Numbered from the stretch's first letter, positions 35,494-49,382 are shown. The stretch is DNA of 64,000 bases from Floccularia luteovirens (GCA_009739215.1 VSJF01000001.1:2604001-2668000), one strand, 5' to 3'. Notes: generated by a model not told the origin, from the letters alone. Numbers and translations are program-made.

Positions 35494-37020
35494 ATGGTCT
35501 CCCTTCTTCGTCTAGCACATCCTCACATATCAGCTGTCCGATCATGCTTGCATAGATGTGCTCCGACTCGGTCTATTGCATTCTCCGCTTCCCGTGCTTC
35601 TGAGCTTGCGCCTGATCCACCGGAGGAACGGTTGCAAGATGAAGTACTTGCAGAAACGGAACAATCAGGCATGTCTGGAAATCCAGATTTTTTGACTGGG
35701 CAGGAAGAACGACCTGGGCCACCGAGGACTTACAGACAGTTTATGGATGAAATTGGACACCAATTCAAACACTCAAACACAAAAAATTGGTTGGGCCGTA
35801 TTATTCAAAACAAAGAGGAATTCGCTGTGGTTTGTTTTATTGATTATGTATTAAAGCCCCTCTGACTGTACTATCTAGCCATTCCCGATGAATCCATCAT
35901 TTAGACCACCGCCTCCATTATCTGATGCACAGAAGGAGACAATATATCGCCAGTACATGGAAGACCCTGAACAAAATACTATTCGGAATCTTTCCCAACG
36001 CTATCACATCAGTTTAAAACGCGTCGATGCAATTCTACGATTGAAGGGGTTGGAAAAGGCTTGGATAAAGGTTAGTTCCAAAGTCCTTTGTGAATTTGTT
36101 GTAGTAGAATGTAAAACGATGAGCCAACAAATCGATTAGTCTTTAAGACACCAATATGGTTATAGTTATATACCTTTCTGATTATTGTTCTGCTTCATTT
36201 ATCTATCTATGAGTTCGCAACTGATATGATCCCCTAGGTAAAATCATGCTCTCATGAGTGTATTCTGTAAGAACTTACATTTATCTTCCGTCATTGCTTC
36301 ATATATATAGGATGTGAGTCCTTCTCTCTTTTTAAAAGAAACCCACTATTCCGTGATGAGCAATTATTTCATTCGCGATTTGAAAGACATACAATGGTGC
36401 CTTACATCACCTTGTATATGGTTCTACCCTTTCAACCCCATCTGAATATATTTTGTTCTTCTTTTAGTTACTGTGTACTCCCTACTAACCACCTCACTCA
36501 GGGTAAACAATTACAAACTGGATTCGAAAAGGGAATGGAAAAACTCCTGGGGGTGAAGACTGACGGTTACAACGTAAATGACGCCCAAAGATATGATGTT
36601 CAGCAAGCCGATGATCTAGAAGAGATAGAAAATCGAGATGCTACCCGACAAAAATATCAACGTTTGTATTGGGAGTCCACCTCAGAGGATGGCAGGGTAT
36701 GTCTACTCCTTTTCTTACTTAATAACCCATAACTCAGATTATAACAGGAACCAATCGTGCCCGCATCTCTTGAGCATGCAAAGAAGCGCGCCAAGAAAGC
36801 TATGGCAGACTTCGAGAAGCTAAAAACAAGCCCTAAGCTCATGCCTCGTCTACTAGACTCTAGAGAAGACAAGATGGTAGTCCGTGAGAGAGAGGGTCGT
36901 CCAACGATTCGATTCGTAGATGTTGGCGCAAAGTTCATGGATGTTGATGAGCGCTTGAAACGGATCGCCCGTGCAAGGCGGCACGCAATAAGGAAGGAAT
37001 ACCGTCGATCACTTTACTAA
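35494..37020 (+). CDS. Mitochondrial small-subunit ribosomal protein mS45 / Bot1-like
   Basis: Predicted 331 aa from exons 35494-35829, 35879-36070, 36502-36696 and 36748-37020. The start has an Arg/Ser-rich presequence (CLHRCAPTRSIAFSASRASE). The core LSDAQKETIYRQYMEDPEQN, NLSQRYHISLKRVDAILRLK and GKQLQTGFEKGMEKLLG is the 'eukaryotic mitochondrial regulator' domain (Pfam family of S. pombe Bot1, yeast Mrps35). The conserved tail IRFVDVGAKFMDVDERLKRI follows. Intron 2 is 431 nt, about eight times the local norm. Confidence 0.88.
36071..36501 (+). other. Unusually long intron, candidate host for a C/D snoRNA
   Basis: The intron is 431 nt in a genome where most are 45-65 nt. It contains a perfect C-box-like GTGATGA at 36353-36359 and a D-box-like CTGA at 36442-36445, about 83 nt apart, the span expected of a C/D snoRNA. 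The flanking bases do not form an obvious terminal stem and I cannot assign a guide target, so the RNA call is weak. Confidence 0.2.
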
Positions 37021-37163
37021 TATGATCGATAATCCTTGAGTTGAGCCCCGTTATTCATTATTTCTTGTCTACTGTCATAAATTTTGGTTGTTGAGTGATA
37101 ATAATAATGGTTTTTAAATCGCCAAGCTTGCACACAGACTCAATCTATATGTCGTTGCAAGTA

Positions 37164-37735
37164 CTAAGATTCAATCAACCGCATGCCTTCCAACTTTAGA
37201 TCGTAAATGGTGATTCTCCCAAAAAAATCTGAACTCTCCTCAAACAGGAGTTTTAAATTTGAGATACCTGCTTCCACCAATTTAGCTGCTTCGGGTATCG
37301 TTGTCAACTCAAACGACTGTCGACGGTTTACGTCTTCGGGGTATATATACGTCAGCAATTGCCAGTCTTTCTTGTCATCATTCGCTGTCTTTATCTGCAC
37401 AGCACATTTTGTACCAACAAAACCACCTTGAAAGGTGATATGTATGCTCTTTGGGATTACTGACCCAGAAAAGCGTAATTGTACATATTGCGGCAAACCC
37501 TGGGCACCACTTGAACTTGAATTTGATTTGGAGAAATAAAACTTACGAACCTGCTGTGATGTCCAGCATGTTTCTGGGTTGTTATCTATAATATTTTTCT
37601 TCCCGACCGATTTATCCAGTGTCGAGCTTACTCTTTGAAATTGCAAGTCAACACGATGAGCTTATATTCAGTTGAGATTTAAACATACTTCACCATTATA
37701 TCTGTGCTGAGGAGCGAGATAAGATCGCTTGCCAT
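37164..37735 (-). CDS. NR2C2AP (TRA16)-like protein
   Basis: Predicted 171 aa from exons 37735-37689 and 37632-37164 (56-nt intron). Family landmarks are VSSTLDKSVGKKNIIDNNPE, TCWTSQQ, LPQYVQLRFSGSVIPKSI, ITFQGGFVGTKC and DFFGRITIYDLKLEG, matching the discoidin-like fold of vertebrate nuclear receptor 2C2-associated protein. The function in fungi is unknown; there is no nuclear receptor partner, so a different ancestral role is implied. Its start is 89 bp from that of the divergent phosphatase gene. Confidence 0.85.
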
Positions 37736-37824
37736 CGCCGTGAAGAACAAACAGAGATGCGTGAGAACATCTTGATACGATTAACAATTCAACTTCAAAT
37801 TCAAGGTAGCACAATCGTGCAGAG
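37736..37824. promoter_or_regulatory. 89-bp shared divergent promoter, NR2C2AP-like / PTP
   Basis: Head-to-head start codons are separated by 89 bp, including both 5' UTRs. No TATA box is evident. The arrangement suggests one nucleosome-free region drives both genes. Confidence 0.55.
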
Positions 37825-39134
37825 ATGTCTACTGCCAGAATACCACCGTGGCTTGTATCATCACAGTCCTTTCCTCATCTCACCAAGGTCGTTGACATCC
37901 TTACCGAACGTGAATCACAGAGAGAGAATGCTCGTGCAGCCTCCCGCCGTACCGTTAAATCCGACACAGAGCGTAGAATTGCCCGTGCGATGGCAGCTGT
38001 TGGCATATCCAAAGTCCCTACAGACCAGATTGCGCATTACTCCGTAACCATGGGTGCACACTCAGACAACGACCGCCGTAATAGATACTACGAGCTAGAA
38101 CCATATGATAGAACCCGCGTAATTGTAGATGGTAGCAAGTCAAACTCTGGCCGATTATTTGAACGCAAGTTGGGTCTTGGAACGTGCTGGACATAAATGG
38201 TGGATCGCCGCCCAAGCCCCGTTACCGCATACAGCACACGCATTCCTAAGTCTAATTCATGCAACCAGTCACCCACCCCCCTCAGGCCCTGATGGGATCA
38301 CATTCACGTCCGGAGAGCTCTGATACGAGTCCAAAGACAAGCCGTATTCGGACTATTGTTCAATTGACACAAAATGTAGAAAGCGGACGAACCAAAGCTC
38401 ATGCATACTTCCCAAGCAGCATCGGGAAATCCCTTATTGTACCAGCTGAGAGCGGCTGCTCTGATCCAACACTCAAAGTTACCCTATTGAAAACTCGCGA
38501 GATCAAAAATGCACATTGCATTTTAAGCACGATTTCCGTTGTACCAATCGATAACCCACCTCTAAAGGTGGCTGAAGCGCACGAAGAATTAGAAGTGGAC
38601 GACGACGAGACTGACTATGGAGAGGAAATAGACGAGAGGATTATATTCCACCACTTGTTATATACTTCATGGCCAGACCACGGTGTTCCAATGGCGGAGG
38701 ACCGCGCGAGCTTGATCAGATTCATCAAACTCGTTGATTCCACCAATCGAGATACCACTTTATCCAACTTGAATACCTCTGCTCCTCTTGATCCTGACCC
38801 ACCGATCATGGTAGGATGCTCAGCAGGCATCGGTCGCACAGGGTCATTCATCGCACAATCGTCCCTCCTCCGCCACCTCGGGTTCCTTCCAGCTGCGGCG
38901 AATCCGACTCCAGAAAGCGTATTGCCTTCCCCACCTCTAGGACCACTTCCCGACGATATTAAAGGCGATTTGGTTGCAGAAGAGGTAGACTCGCTTCGAG
39001 AACAACGTCCTGGAATGGTACAGCGTCCGGATCAAGTACTACTTATATACGACAATTTAGTGAGTGCATATCGCAGCGCTCAGCCACATGTAGCTGGGGG
39101 TCATGGGTCGTCGCCACTTCTATCAAAACCGTAG
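37825..39134 (+). CDS. Protein tyrosine phosphatase, two extra bases as sequenced
   Basis: Single exon of 1,310 nt, two over 436 codons. Three overlapping frames must be joined: the first to about 38140, the second (DYLNASWVLERAGHKWWIA, APLPHTAHAFLSL) to 38323, the third to the stop. Key motifs are the YTSWPDHGVP loop with the general-acid Asp and the P-loop VGCSAGIGRTGSF with Cys and Arg. The usual His before the catalytic Cys is Gly here, which also occurs in fungal relatives. By family it dephosphorylates phosphotyrosine in signalling proteins. The second switch sits at CTC TGA T, the shape of known +1 recoding sites. Corrected length is 435 aa. Confidence 0.85.
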
Positions 39135-39720
39135 GTATCGAAATATTATAACCATAATCTCCACATTCATAACGGATGGCCGCGATATGTATGGGGTTCC
39201 AGGATGGCTAAATTGAGATGGATCCTTGAATAGGTACCAAGATTCGTTAGTTGCGTATATTCTTGGCTTTCAGTTAGTGTTGGGAATACTGTACGTAGTT
39301 GTGCAAATGGTAATAAACACCGTGTGAGATAAATTAATGTACGAGATCGACAACTTTTGGACCCTGATCATGACTAAGTCCATGTATGTGGGTAGCCAAC
39401 ACCTTTATCTTTCTGTTTAAAACTGATGTATGATGCATTGTGCCAGATGATGTATAATCTGGGTGATAACGTCCGCACTTGGCCAAAACTAGGTGAGGTT
39501 TTTTCTCAGACTTTTGGCATGTTTCTTCGGGCCGGACTATTGCATATGGGAGAGTGTGTGAATTCTCTGCTTGATACCACCGAAATGTACAAGTCAGCGC
39601 ACATATATTTTATTATACAATCCATCCCCTCGGATGCCATTTGTTATAGCTCGTAACTTCAGAGCCCACCCTCGTGTATCGCAACTCTTTCGCCACCTCT
39701 CCCATTCTCCTATCAGAAAA
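39135..39720. other. Spacer with duplicated promoter block of copy B
   Basis: No gene. A 76-codon frame at 39426-39656 overlaps the block (39530-39610) that resembles the inverted promoter of copy A at 33410-33471. A 20-25-bp segment is inserted between the two conserved pieces compared with copy A. Confidence 0.5.
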
Positions 39721-41080
39721 ATGTCTCTTCCAAGCACTGTTGATGCTATTACTATCAAATCTGTGGGACAAATTCTGGATGTTTAATTGGTTGACTAAGA
39801 ATTCTGCAGACTGGTGGATTTGAGGTCATTGAAAAGACAACCATACCCTTTCCAAAAGTCGGAGCTGGCGATATTGTTATCAAGGTATACGTATATTCCA
39901 ATCCTCAACCGATATCCACCTTTCAACACCTAATTCACCTAGGTTGAATACGCGGGAGTAAATTTCATTGATACATACTACCGGTGAGAATTTTTGTTAT
40001 GCAAGACACTAGCACAATCCTTCACCTATGATATTTCTAGATCTGGTTTGTACAAATATAAGGAGTATCCTGCTGTTCTAGGCAAGGAAACGTCTGGCAG
40101 GATTGTGACTCTACCCTCTGACTCGGAGACCGTGAACAACGAAACATATAAGAAAAATAACTATGCAATTGGTACTCCTGTTGCAATAGTGCGTGTGAAC
40201 AGTTCGTTCGTCTGGGAGGTCACAGAATATATTAATGAGACACACAGGATTACCTTGGAACACATGCGACATATATTAGTGTACCTTGGAAAAATGTTTA
40301 TCCCATCCCGGAACCTCTCTCCACGCGGATCGGAGCAGCAGGATTACTCCAAGGGATCACGGCTGCATCATTTTTCGAGGAAGCATATGAAGTTAAGAAG
40401 GGGGACACAATTCTTGTTCACACAGTCGCAGGAGGACTCGGCCTCTTGTTCACCCAGCTGGCTAAATCTATTGGTGCAACCGTCATTGGCACCACATCTA
40501 CCCCAGCAAAAGCAGAACTAGCGAAAAGCCATGGTGCAGATCATGTCATTCTCTACACACAGGAAAATACGGTAGAGAGGGTTTTAGAACTCACTGGTGG
40601 TGTTGGTGTCAATGCTATTTTTGATGGAGTTGGACGAGATACGTATGTGATTTGCTTATCGCCATATTTTGATTACTGATTGAGATTTCAATCATATATA
40701 GATTCGATAGCAACTTCAAGATGATCAAACGTAAGGGTACCATCGTCTCTGTCGGTAATGCATCCGGACCAGTAGAACCTGTCTCTTTGTTGAAATTGGT
40801 GGAAAAGAACACGAAAGTCTTGCGTCCAACGTAAGTCCAAAAGTAGAGAACAAAGCGACTAAGACTGAAGTCATTTTACAGCATGGCTAACTACGTAGCC
40901 ACGCCAGAGGAAGCTTATTACTATGGAAAAAAAGTTTTTGACCTCATTACGCGAGGCATTTTCAAAATTGAAGTGTTCAATGAATACGAGTTCAGCGCAG
41001 ATGGTGTAAGGCAAGCTCAGAAGGATCTCACTCAGGGTAAAACGACTGGCAAACTGTTGATCAAAGTCAGCGACAACTAG
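39721..41080 (+). CDS. Zeta-crystallin-type quinone oxidoreductase, copy B (intact)
   Basis: Predicted 348 aa from exons 39721-39780, 39810-39884, 39943-39983, 40041-40188, 40248-40642, 40702-40830 and 40882-41080. This is the MDR fold with VEYAGVNFIDTYYRSGLY, PAVLGKETSGRIV, the nucleotide-binding loop HTVAGGLGLLFTQLAKSIGA, and IFDGVGRDTFDSNFKMIKR followed by GTIVSVGNASG. Zinc ligands are absent, as in NADPH:quinone reductases. Intron positions match copy A exactly, so one arose from the other by inverted duplication. Cytosolic; probably quinone detoxification. Confidence 0.93.
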
Positions 41081-41508
41081 ATAGTTATGTACGAGTATAT
41101 GTTAAATAAAGAATGTACAGTGTATAGCAAATAGGCAGCGTGGAACAAACCAAAATTCACTGGCTGAACTGTCAATTTTTGGTTGGATTATGTGCCCTAA
41201 CTGGTCAAGTTGGTCGGTCTTTCGTTATAGCAAGCAATCCAGTTCCTATCCAGTTGTCTAGACAGAACTTTAGTAACACAACGATGCTGAGTGTGCATTA
41301 CTAGTATGTTTCTCACTTTCTAGAATGAAATTTTGTACCACTAATGCGTTCTAAACTTGAACTCCCCAACCCAGTACATTAATAGCAAGCGGTCTTCTAA
41401 TAATTATTCAGTGCGTATAACATACATTTTTAGAAAAGCAACTGCGAGAAAGATTTCAGTAACAAATGCAAGAATAGCAGTTCGGGCATACCTGTCTGGA
41501 TATATAGT
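41081..41508. other. Convergent 3' flank region
   Basis: Between the stop of copy B (+) and the stop of the next gene (-). No gene-like sequence seen; AATAAA-like attaaataaa at 41101-41110 could be the polyadenylation signal of copy B. Confidence 0.5.
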
Positions 41509-42280
41509 CTAACCAATAACCTCATAGTCCTTGGTTTTGTGCTCTTTAATTTTCTGATTTCTCAGTATCACATCATCCTGTCCCTCGGAAAGAGTATCCT
41601 CGATCATATCAGCCAATTTTGTGATTCCTTCGTCCAGACAATTCATAACCTCCACAGCAGTCTCCCAAGGATGTTTTCTTGTACTTTGCACAAGGATATC
41701 ATGTATTTTATGACATACATTTTGCATTACCTCATGTGCTTCCTCTCTGGTTTGGCCGGGTAGTGCAACGAGGCGCTTAACGTCTTCAAAGAAGTCATCT
41801 ATCATATTCTGTGGGACATTGGTGAACGAGGAGCAGAGTTCTCCGAAATACACCAAGACCGATGATGGGTCGGAGACGTCCAATGATGAGAAGTCGACAT
41901 CTACGCGTTGGATGTGGATCAGGCAAGAGAGGAGGTAGTTTGCGGTTTCGAGTTCTTCCATCATATCCAGCATGGTATACATAATCGCTAATGTAGCGAT
42001 TGTGACAGTACCTAGAGTATAGCATGACATTATAATCACAGTTTGGTATATTCCCAGGTCCAAGATGCGTACCAATTGCAAGACCTTTCCATTTTGACCT
42101 CGGAGTACCGTCACTTCTAAACCATATCTTTGCAGCCAACCCTGTTGGTCTGTTGCCAAATGCCTGTCTTGTGAATGCCTGTCTTGTGACTGGCGTAATG
42201 CATAACGAACGGTTGTGGACAGGTGGCACGCGATTCAAGAATATGGAGGACGAGCGGTGTAATGCTCTCCTCGCAAACAT
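41509..42280 (-). CDS. Unrecognised protein, probably mitochondrial membrane
   Basis: Predicted 236 aa from exons 42280-42073 and 42011-41509 (61-nt intron). The N-terminus is rich in Arg and lacks acids for the first 50 residues (MFARRALHRSSSIFLNRVPP), a typical mitochondrial presequence. One membrane segment follows at about residues 66-85 (GLAIGTVTIATLAIMYTMLD), spanning the splice. The rest is helical and acidic. I do not recognise the family; similar orphan proteins are probably basidiomycete-specific. Function unknown. Confidence 0.65.
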
Positions 42281-42938
42281 CAGTCATGCAAAACAAATTT
42301 GTCGGTGGTTATGCATTATGTCCGGGACAGGAAGTTTACTTTTGTTGATGTTTGTTATCCTCGGGGGGAAGTGCCAATCACCAAACTCGAAATTCTTTTA
42401 TTTTCGAACAGGAAGAGGAAGATAGGTTGCAGGAAATAGAAAAAGGAAATTTGTAGTTCATCGTTAATCTGCTACTGTTCTTTCACTACTCACTGATTGT
42501 TTTTGAGAAGTGGCCTGACAATTCATACGATTTATGATTTTACATTTTTACCTTTTGCTATGCACGTAAGTAACATTCACAGTCACGTCACGAACGGAGC
42601 AACGTGAGCCGACCATAGCAACTGCCTGTGGAACAAAGGAACATCCGAACATATGCGCACTATACACCACTTACTTTTATCTCTAAGAAAGATGATTCAA
42701 CAAAGTAGCACCTCACAAACAGTCTTTCTTAAGGTTGCGAACGAAGACGTTCTGTTGAACTCGGATATTTAATTTTCTTTTTGAATGTTTAGCATTTATC
42801 CGCGCCCCTGGAATCTGAAGCGAGATCCGAAGACACTGGAACGAACGACAAAATTCTATCCATTGTTCTTGACCAGCGGCCACAGTGAAGATGCCACACG
42901 GCGACCCATAAAACTTTCCTGTGATACTCTGCCACCAA
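42281..42938. other. Divergent intergenic region
   Basis: 658 bp between two start codons facing away from each other. No gene is supported; it should hold both promoters. AT-rich tracts occur near 42525-42555. Confidence 0.45.
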
Positions 42939-44640
42939 ATGTCCATGCATCCAACTACTTCTAACTCCCAATCTCGCCCGGTAATCAGTCTTGCGAGTAA
43001 GCCACAACTCGCTGACATTGAAAATCGGGAAGACGTTGCCACATGCTTGAAGAAGCCGAGAAAACTGCGCCCGTTGGCGGTGCTTAGTGCGCTTTCGGTG
43101 AATGGTGGCGAGCGCCCTCAGGAGATAGGCACGTCGAAATTTCCAGCTACAGGAGATGTTGTGTCTTTACAGTGCAAGCGTGGTCATGGTTCCGGTGGAA
43201 CCCATGCTGTCGGGGATACCAGCAATAACAACACACGTGCGAGGAGACGTACTGTGTCTGGAGAGACTATCAAAACGTCGAGACTTGAAACGAAATATAT
43301 ACCACCTCATGAAGAGGCCACTCGTACCAATGGTGATATGTCAAAGCCTTCAACAAGCATGGGGCATAATGAAGTGGATCACCTGGATGATGCCTCGTTC
43401 AAGACAATCCGCCGAAGGCTCAAGTCGATTCCTCGTCCTCTACCTCCACACATGTCCCCTGTAGAAACCACCACCTCAGCATTACAAGAAATCGTCAAGG
43501 AAGATGGAGGGACTGACGATGTAACCAGTGATGATATCCCAAGCCTGGAAGTAGACTTACTCCCCACCATTCCAAGTCCACCGCCAAGTCCTCCGTCCAA
43601 TCGCACAGCTAATTCAAGACGGGAGAACCCCAGCTTGGCTATATCAATTATCGAAACTCTGAATGATGTTCTGTCCTCCAAGTTTTCCCGTATTGAGAGT
43701 CTTTCCGAAAAAGATCCTCTTGCGGATAGCACGGAATCTAATAAACCAGGTACCGCCGTAGTCCCTGCAAACGAGAAATCAACACACACACCGCCTCAAG
43801 TGCTATCCACGGACACTGCAATTTCTATATCTACTTCCATCACGACTCATACATCTTCCGCCTTGTCGAACAATGAAGCGATAAGGGGCGGTCTTCTTTG
43901 CGCTTCTGAGCTTGATCTCTCGATATTGTTCCAAAGAACCTACAATTTTGAAGTCTGGGACCTTGATGAAAGGTGTGTTCCTTTATCTATTTTTTCTTTT
44001 GAATTCATTAACCCTCCTAACGTAATTCCTACCCTTATTGCGTTAATTCCTAATCTCACTTGCCCGATCCGGATGCAAAGCACCGATATATTCTGTCCTG
44101 CGTTTCTCTTCATTTCTCCAAAGCCAACGGCACGTACCTGGGGACGAGGGACGTACATCTCTGCATGCACCATGTGTGACCAGCGTTGATATAGAATCTC
44201 GTGTAAAGCGTGTACCCACTTGGTACTCTGTGGCTCCAGTTCGTGGAGAAGGCGACACTGGGTATAGTGTGCGCTATTCGGGGGCAGTAGTTCATGACGA
44301 TAACACAATTGATTCGACGAAGGGCATTCACGTGGCATCTCGATGGACTAGGGTGTATGCCCCGCCAGGTGTGGCGAACCCCGTAAGTATCGAAGACTCT
44401 GGTGGTCAAGTCAATCGCACTCCGAATCCGACGACAGGATGGTACCTGAAGATATGGATCCCCGTGCCTGGGAGCCTCTTTCGGAAGAAAGAGACACGCA
44501 TATTTGACATCGTCGTAGGAGTGTGGTTGAAAGAGGCAAAAGATAATGATGTGGATTTCGGGGTTCTTACTGCACAATCAGAGATGACTGTGTCTCATTT
44601 GAGGAAGGAGCGGTACTTGACATTAATACAGGCTTCATAA
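42939..44640 (+). CDS. Unrecognised protein with disordered N-terminus and folded C-terminus
   Basis: Predicted 516 aa from exons 42939-43972 and 44124-44640; the phase closes across a 151-nt intron. Residues 1-345 are rich in Ser, Thr and Pro with low-complexity patches (IPSPPPSPPS), so probably disordered. The C-terminal 170 residues look folded: VTSVDIESRVKRVPTWYSVA, RWTRVYAPPGVANP, GWYLKIWIPVPGSLF and RIFDIVVGVWLKEA, with alternating hydrophobics suggesting a beta-rich domain. I do not recognise the family. The intron is longer than usual, and an in-frame reading without it is not possible. Confidence 0.6.
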
Positions 44641-44887
44641 TCATGTATACATACCAGTGCATATACCTTATTACAACATATACTTCACTTGCAAAATATA
44701 TCCATCATGATCATGCAAAATTGTATGCAAGTAGATAATTAAGTGTACAGAGTATGAAAAAAGAGGTAAATGTTCATGACACAAAAGTACAATCATGGAA
44801 GTAAGGCTGAAGGTCTGGATATAATGTACAGACAAAAGAAAAGATCCCGTAACAAGCACCAATTATACCAGCTAATGAGGTATTAGT

Positions 44888-45732
44888 TCATGAATCCACT
44901 GCAATCTCAGCTCTTAGTTGCTCCAATATGTTGCTCTCATTCTCCGCTCTCTCAACAGTCTTTGCCAGCTTCTCCTCCCTCGTTTGCAGACGCTGTTCCA
45001 TGCCTAGAATTAGCATTCGCACCTGCTCGATACGCGCGAGCGTTGCTTGTTGTTGGTTTCCTGTAGTCATTGTCGTATCCTGTTGATTGGGGTCAATAAC
45101 AGATGCTATTGATGAAATGGTGTTGGACCGCTGATGAAGGAAGGGAATACGGTTGGAGTGAGCTGAAGGAGGTGAGATGTCGAGCGATGACTAGAGATTA
45201 GCGGATGTTGCAGTGAGTCTCTTCATTGAAGCGCTGATGATGGAAATTTATTCTTACCTGCCAGCTATCCCCTGCAAGTTTAGCAAGCTCGCGTTCGAGC
45301 ATCTTTTCTCTTGTTTTAGCACTGTTTATAGACAGATCAGTGCTGAAATCAGTTGATCGGACAAGAAATAACGTACCGCTCCAGTTCGGCCATACATCGC
45401 TCATTCTCCCTTTGTGTACCCTGTAATAACAAGTCAAGATTCTTATATTCCTTCTCCAGCTCCTGGATGGTTTCAAGAGGAGGCCTTTGTGCCAATTGAG
45501 CCTGTAGAGCTTGTACTTGTGTATGCAGCTAGGTCCACATAAAATGAATTAATTGGATTCAGGTTATCCTCGAAATCGCACACACCCTATCGTTCTCCCT
45601 GTCTTTGTCCAATAATTGACGATGAAGAACATCCTCAATGGATTCGTCGCCCTCCTTCAACACGCCAAGGTCATCTGAAGCTAGCGCCAGAGATGGACGT
45701 ACATAATTTCGAACGCTTTGGGCCCGGCGCAT
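44888..45732 (-). CDS. Coiled-coil protein, unrecognised
   Basis: Predicted 221 aa from exons 45732-45586, 45528-45377, 45321-45258 and 45190-44888; phases close. Two heptad regions are visible: about residues 35-120 (QLLDKDRENDRLHTQVQ; TIQELEKEYKNLDLLLQ; TREKMLERELAKLAGD) and about 160-215 (LARIEQVRMLILGMEQRLQ; REEKLAKTVERAENES). A Ser/Pro linker separates them. The shape suits a structural or scaffold protein, but the family is not recognised. Confidence 0.65.
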
Positions 45733-47092
45733 GGTTGCAAGGATGATGTGTTGGATCTAGAAATGTAGGTAGCTTGAGCGCAGTTGGCCGCCATGTTCAT
45801 TATTACAACGCGAGGCACACACGTGATCGAGTTATTGCCAAGCATGTACAAATATTATATCTCGGAAGGCAACTTGGGACGTATTCAATTACTTACATGT
45901 ATGTGAAGTAGATCCGGGTTCAAATTCCCAGTAAACCCGGCTATAGTTGTTTGCCTGTGATTTACGCTTCTCTCATATGATCCCTTGACCACATGTATGG
46001 GTTTGTCATGTAATCTTTATCAGAAGATGTTTTTTTTTGCGAACTCATGGTCGGATATTGCTTGTTTATTAATCGTGATGTTGTTCTGCTGAAGAATGCC
46101 TTCTCATTAGCAGATACAGTGGGATTTTGCGGTCTAACTTTAACATCCGAGTAAGAGGTACAACTGTACAGTTTTACTTTTATATCGGAAAATTTCAGGA
46201 CTGCTAATATCTGCCACTTAAAATCACATGGTATTCTAACGGGAAGAAGCGGCAGTCCATCAGAAATTCCTCAAACCAACCTATCAATTATTACAAAGAT
46301 TCCGGCATACAGGATTCAATGGCGTGAATATTGGAGCAAAGTGGCTCTTGTTGGGCTATTTATTCCATGTCTTCTTATTTTATGCTCGGGTCGGATGGGT
46401 ATTTGGGTGGACATGTCAGGAATCAGGAATCAAGCCCTCAGGCCTCAGGGTTTAATCACACGATTTCAATCCTCCATCCATGTGGACCATGGGGCTAGAA
46501 GTGTCGTTTGCAGGAGAATCCGACAGCTAATGGATGGAAATCTAAAATTACGAATACAATTCTTATCGAAGGGTGCCGATGTCGCCTGAGCCAGAGTGGA
46601 ACCAGAGGAATGGAAGGTAGAGCAGCCGCGGAAGAAGAAATGATGAATGACGATTCGGATTTGTTAACGTTGCTGCGTTAATGTGCCTATAATAGTTTGG
46701 AATGACGTAGATTGACAGTACGTAGAATTGCAGGGCTTTTGTTGGACTTACACTCGGGTTTAATCAACCGCGGTAAACAGATCCTGTGAACTGAACCGGG
46801 ACATTTTTTCAATCAAAAGGGGATATTGTGATCTAGGCTGGTCTGGCTCGAACAAACAGAGAATCTTGAAAAGTACGGACTTGGTTGATTGGCTTGGCTC
46901 ATAGCTACATGGACATGGCCTTGGCAACCTGCGTTGCTCGCGGATGACCTGATTAGATCAAGCCCTAACCTTAGAGAAAATCAAAACAATACTGACTTTT
47001 TCTAATCTCTACAGGGACCAAATACGTGCACACACAATTATACCCCACACCACCATCTAGAGCCTCTTTGCTCGCCGTTCTTCACATCTACC
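45733..47092. other. Long intergenic region upstream of SNF1
   Basis: 1.36 kb with no supported gene. It contains a 7-bp inverted repeat ccgggtt/aacccgg at 45914-45942 around a B-box-like ggttcaaattcc, which I rejected as a tRNA, and an 82-codon plus frame (46341-46589) without family-like sequence. The last 300 bp should be the SNF1 promoter. Confidence 0.45.

Positions 47093-49382
<2,290 letters not shown>

Noticed and set aside
45910..45945. tRNA-like B box (ggttcaaattcc) within a short inverted repeat
   Set aside because: The T-stem does not pair as required, no convincing A box or acceptor stem lies upstream, and the inverted repeat ccgggtt/aacccgg explains the symmetry better.
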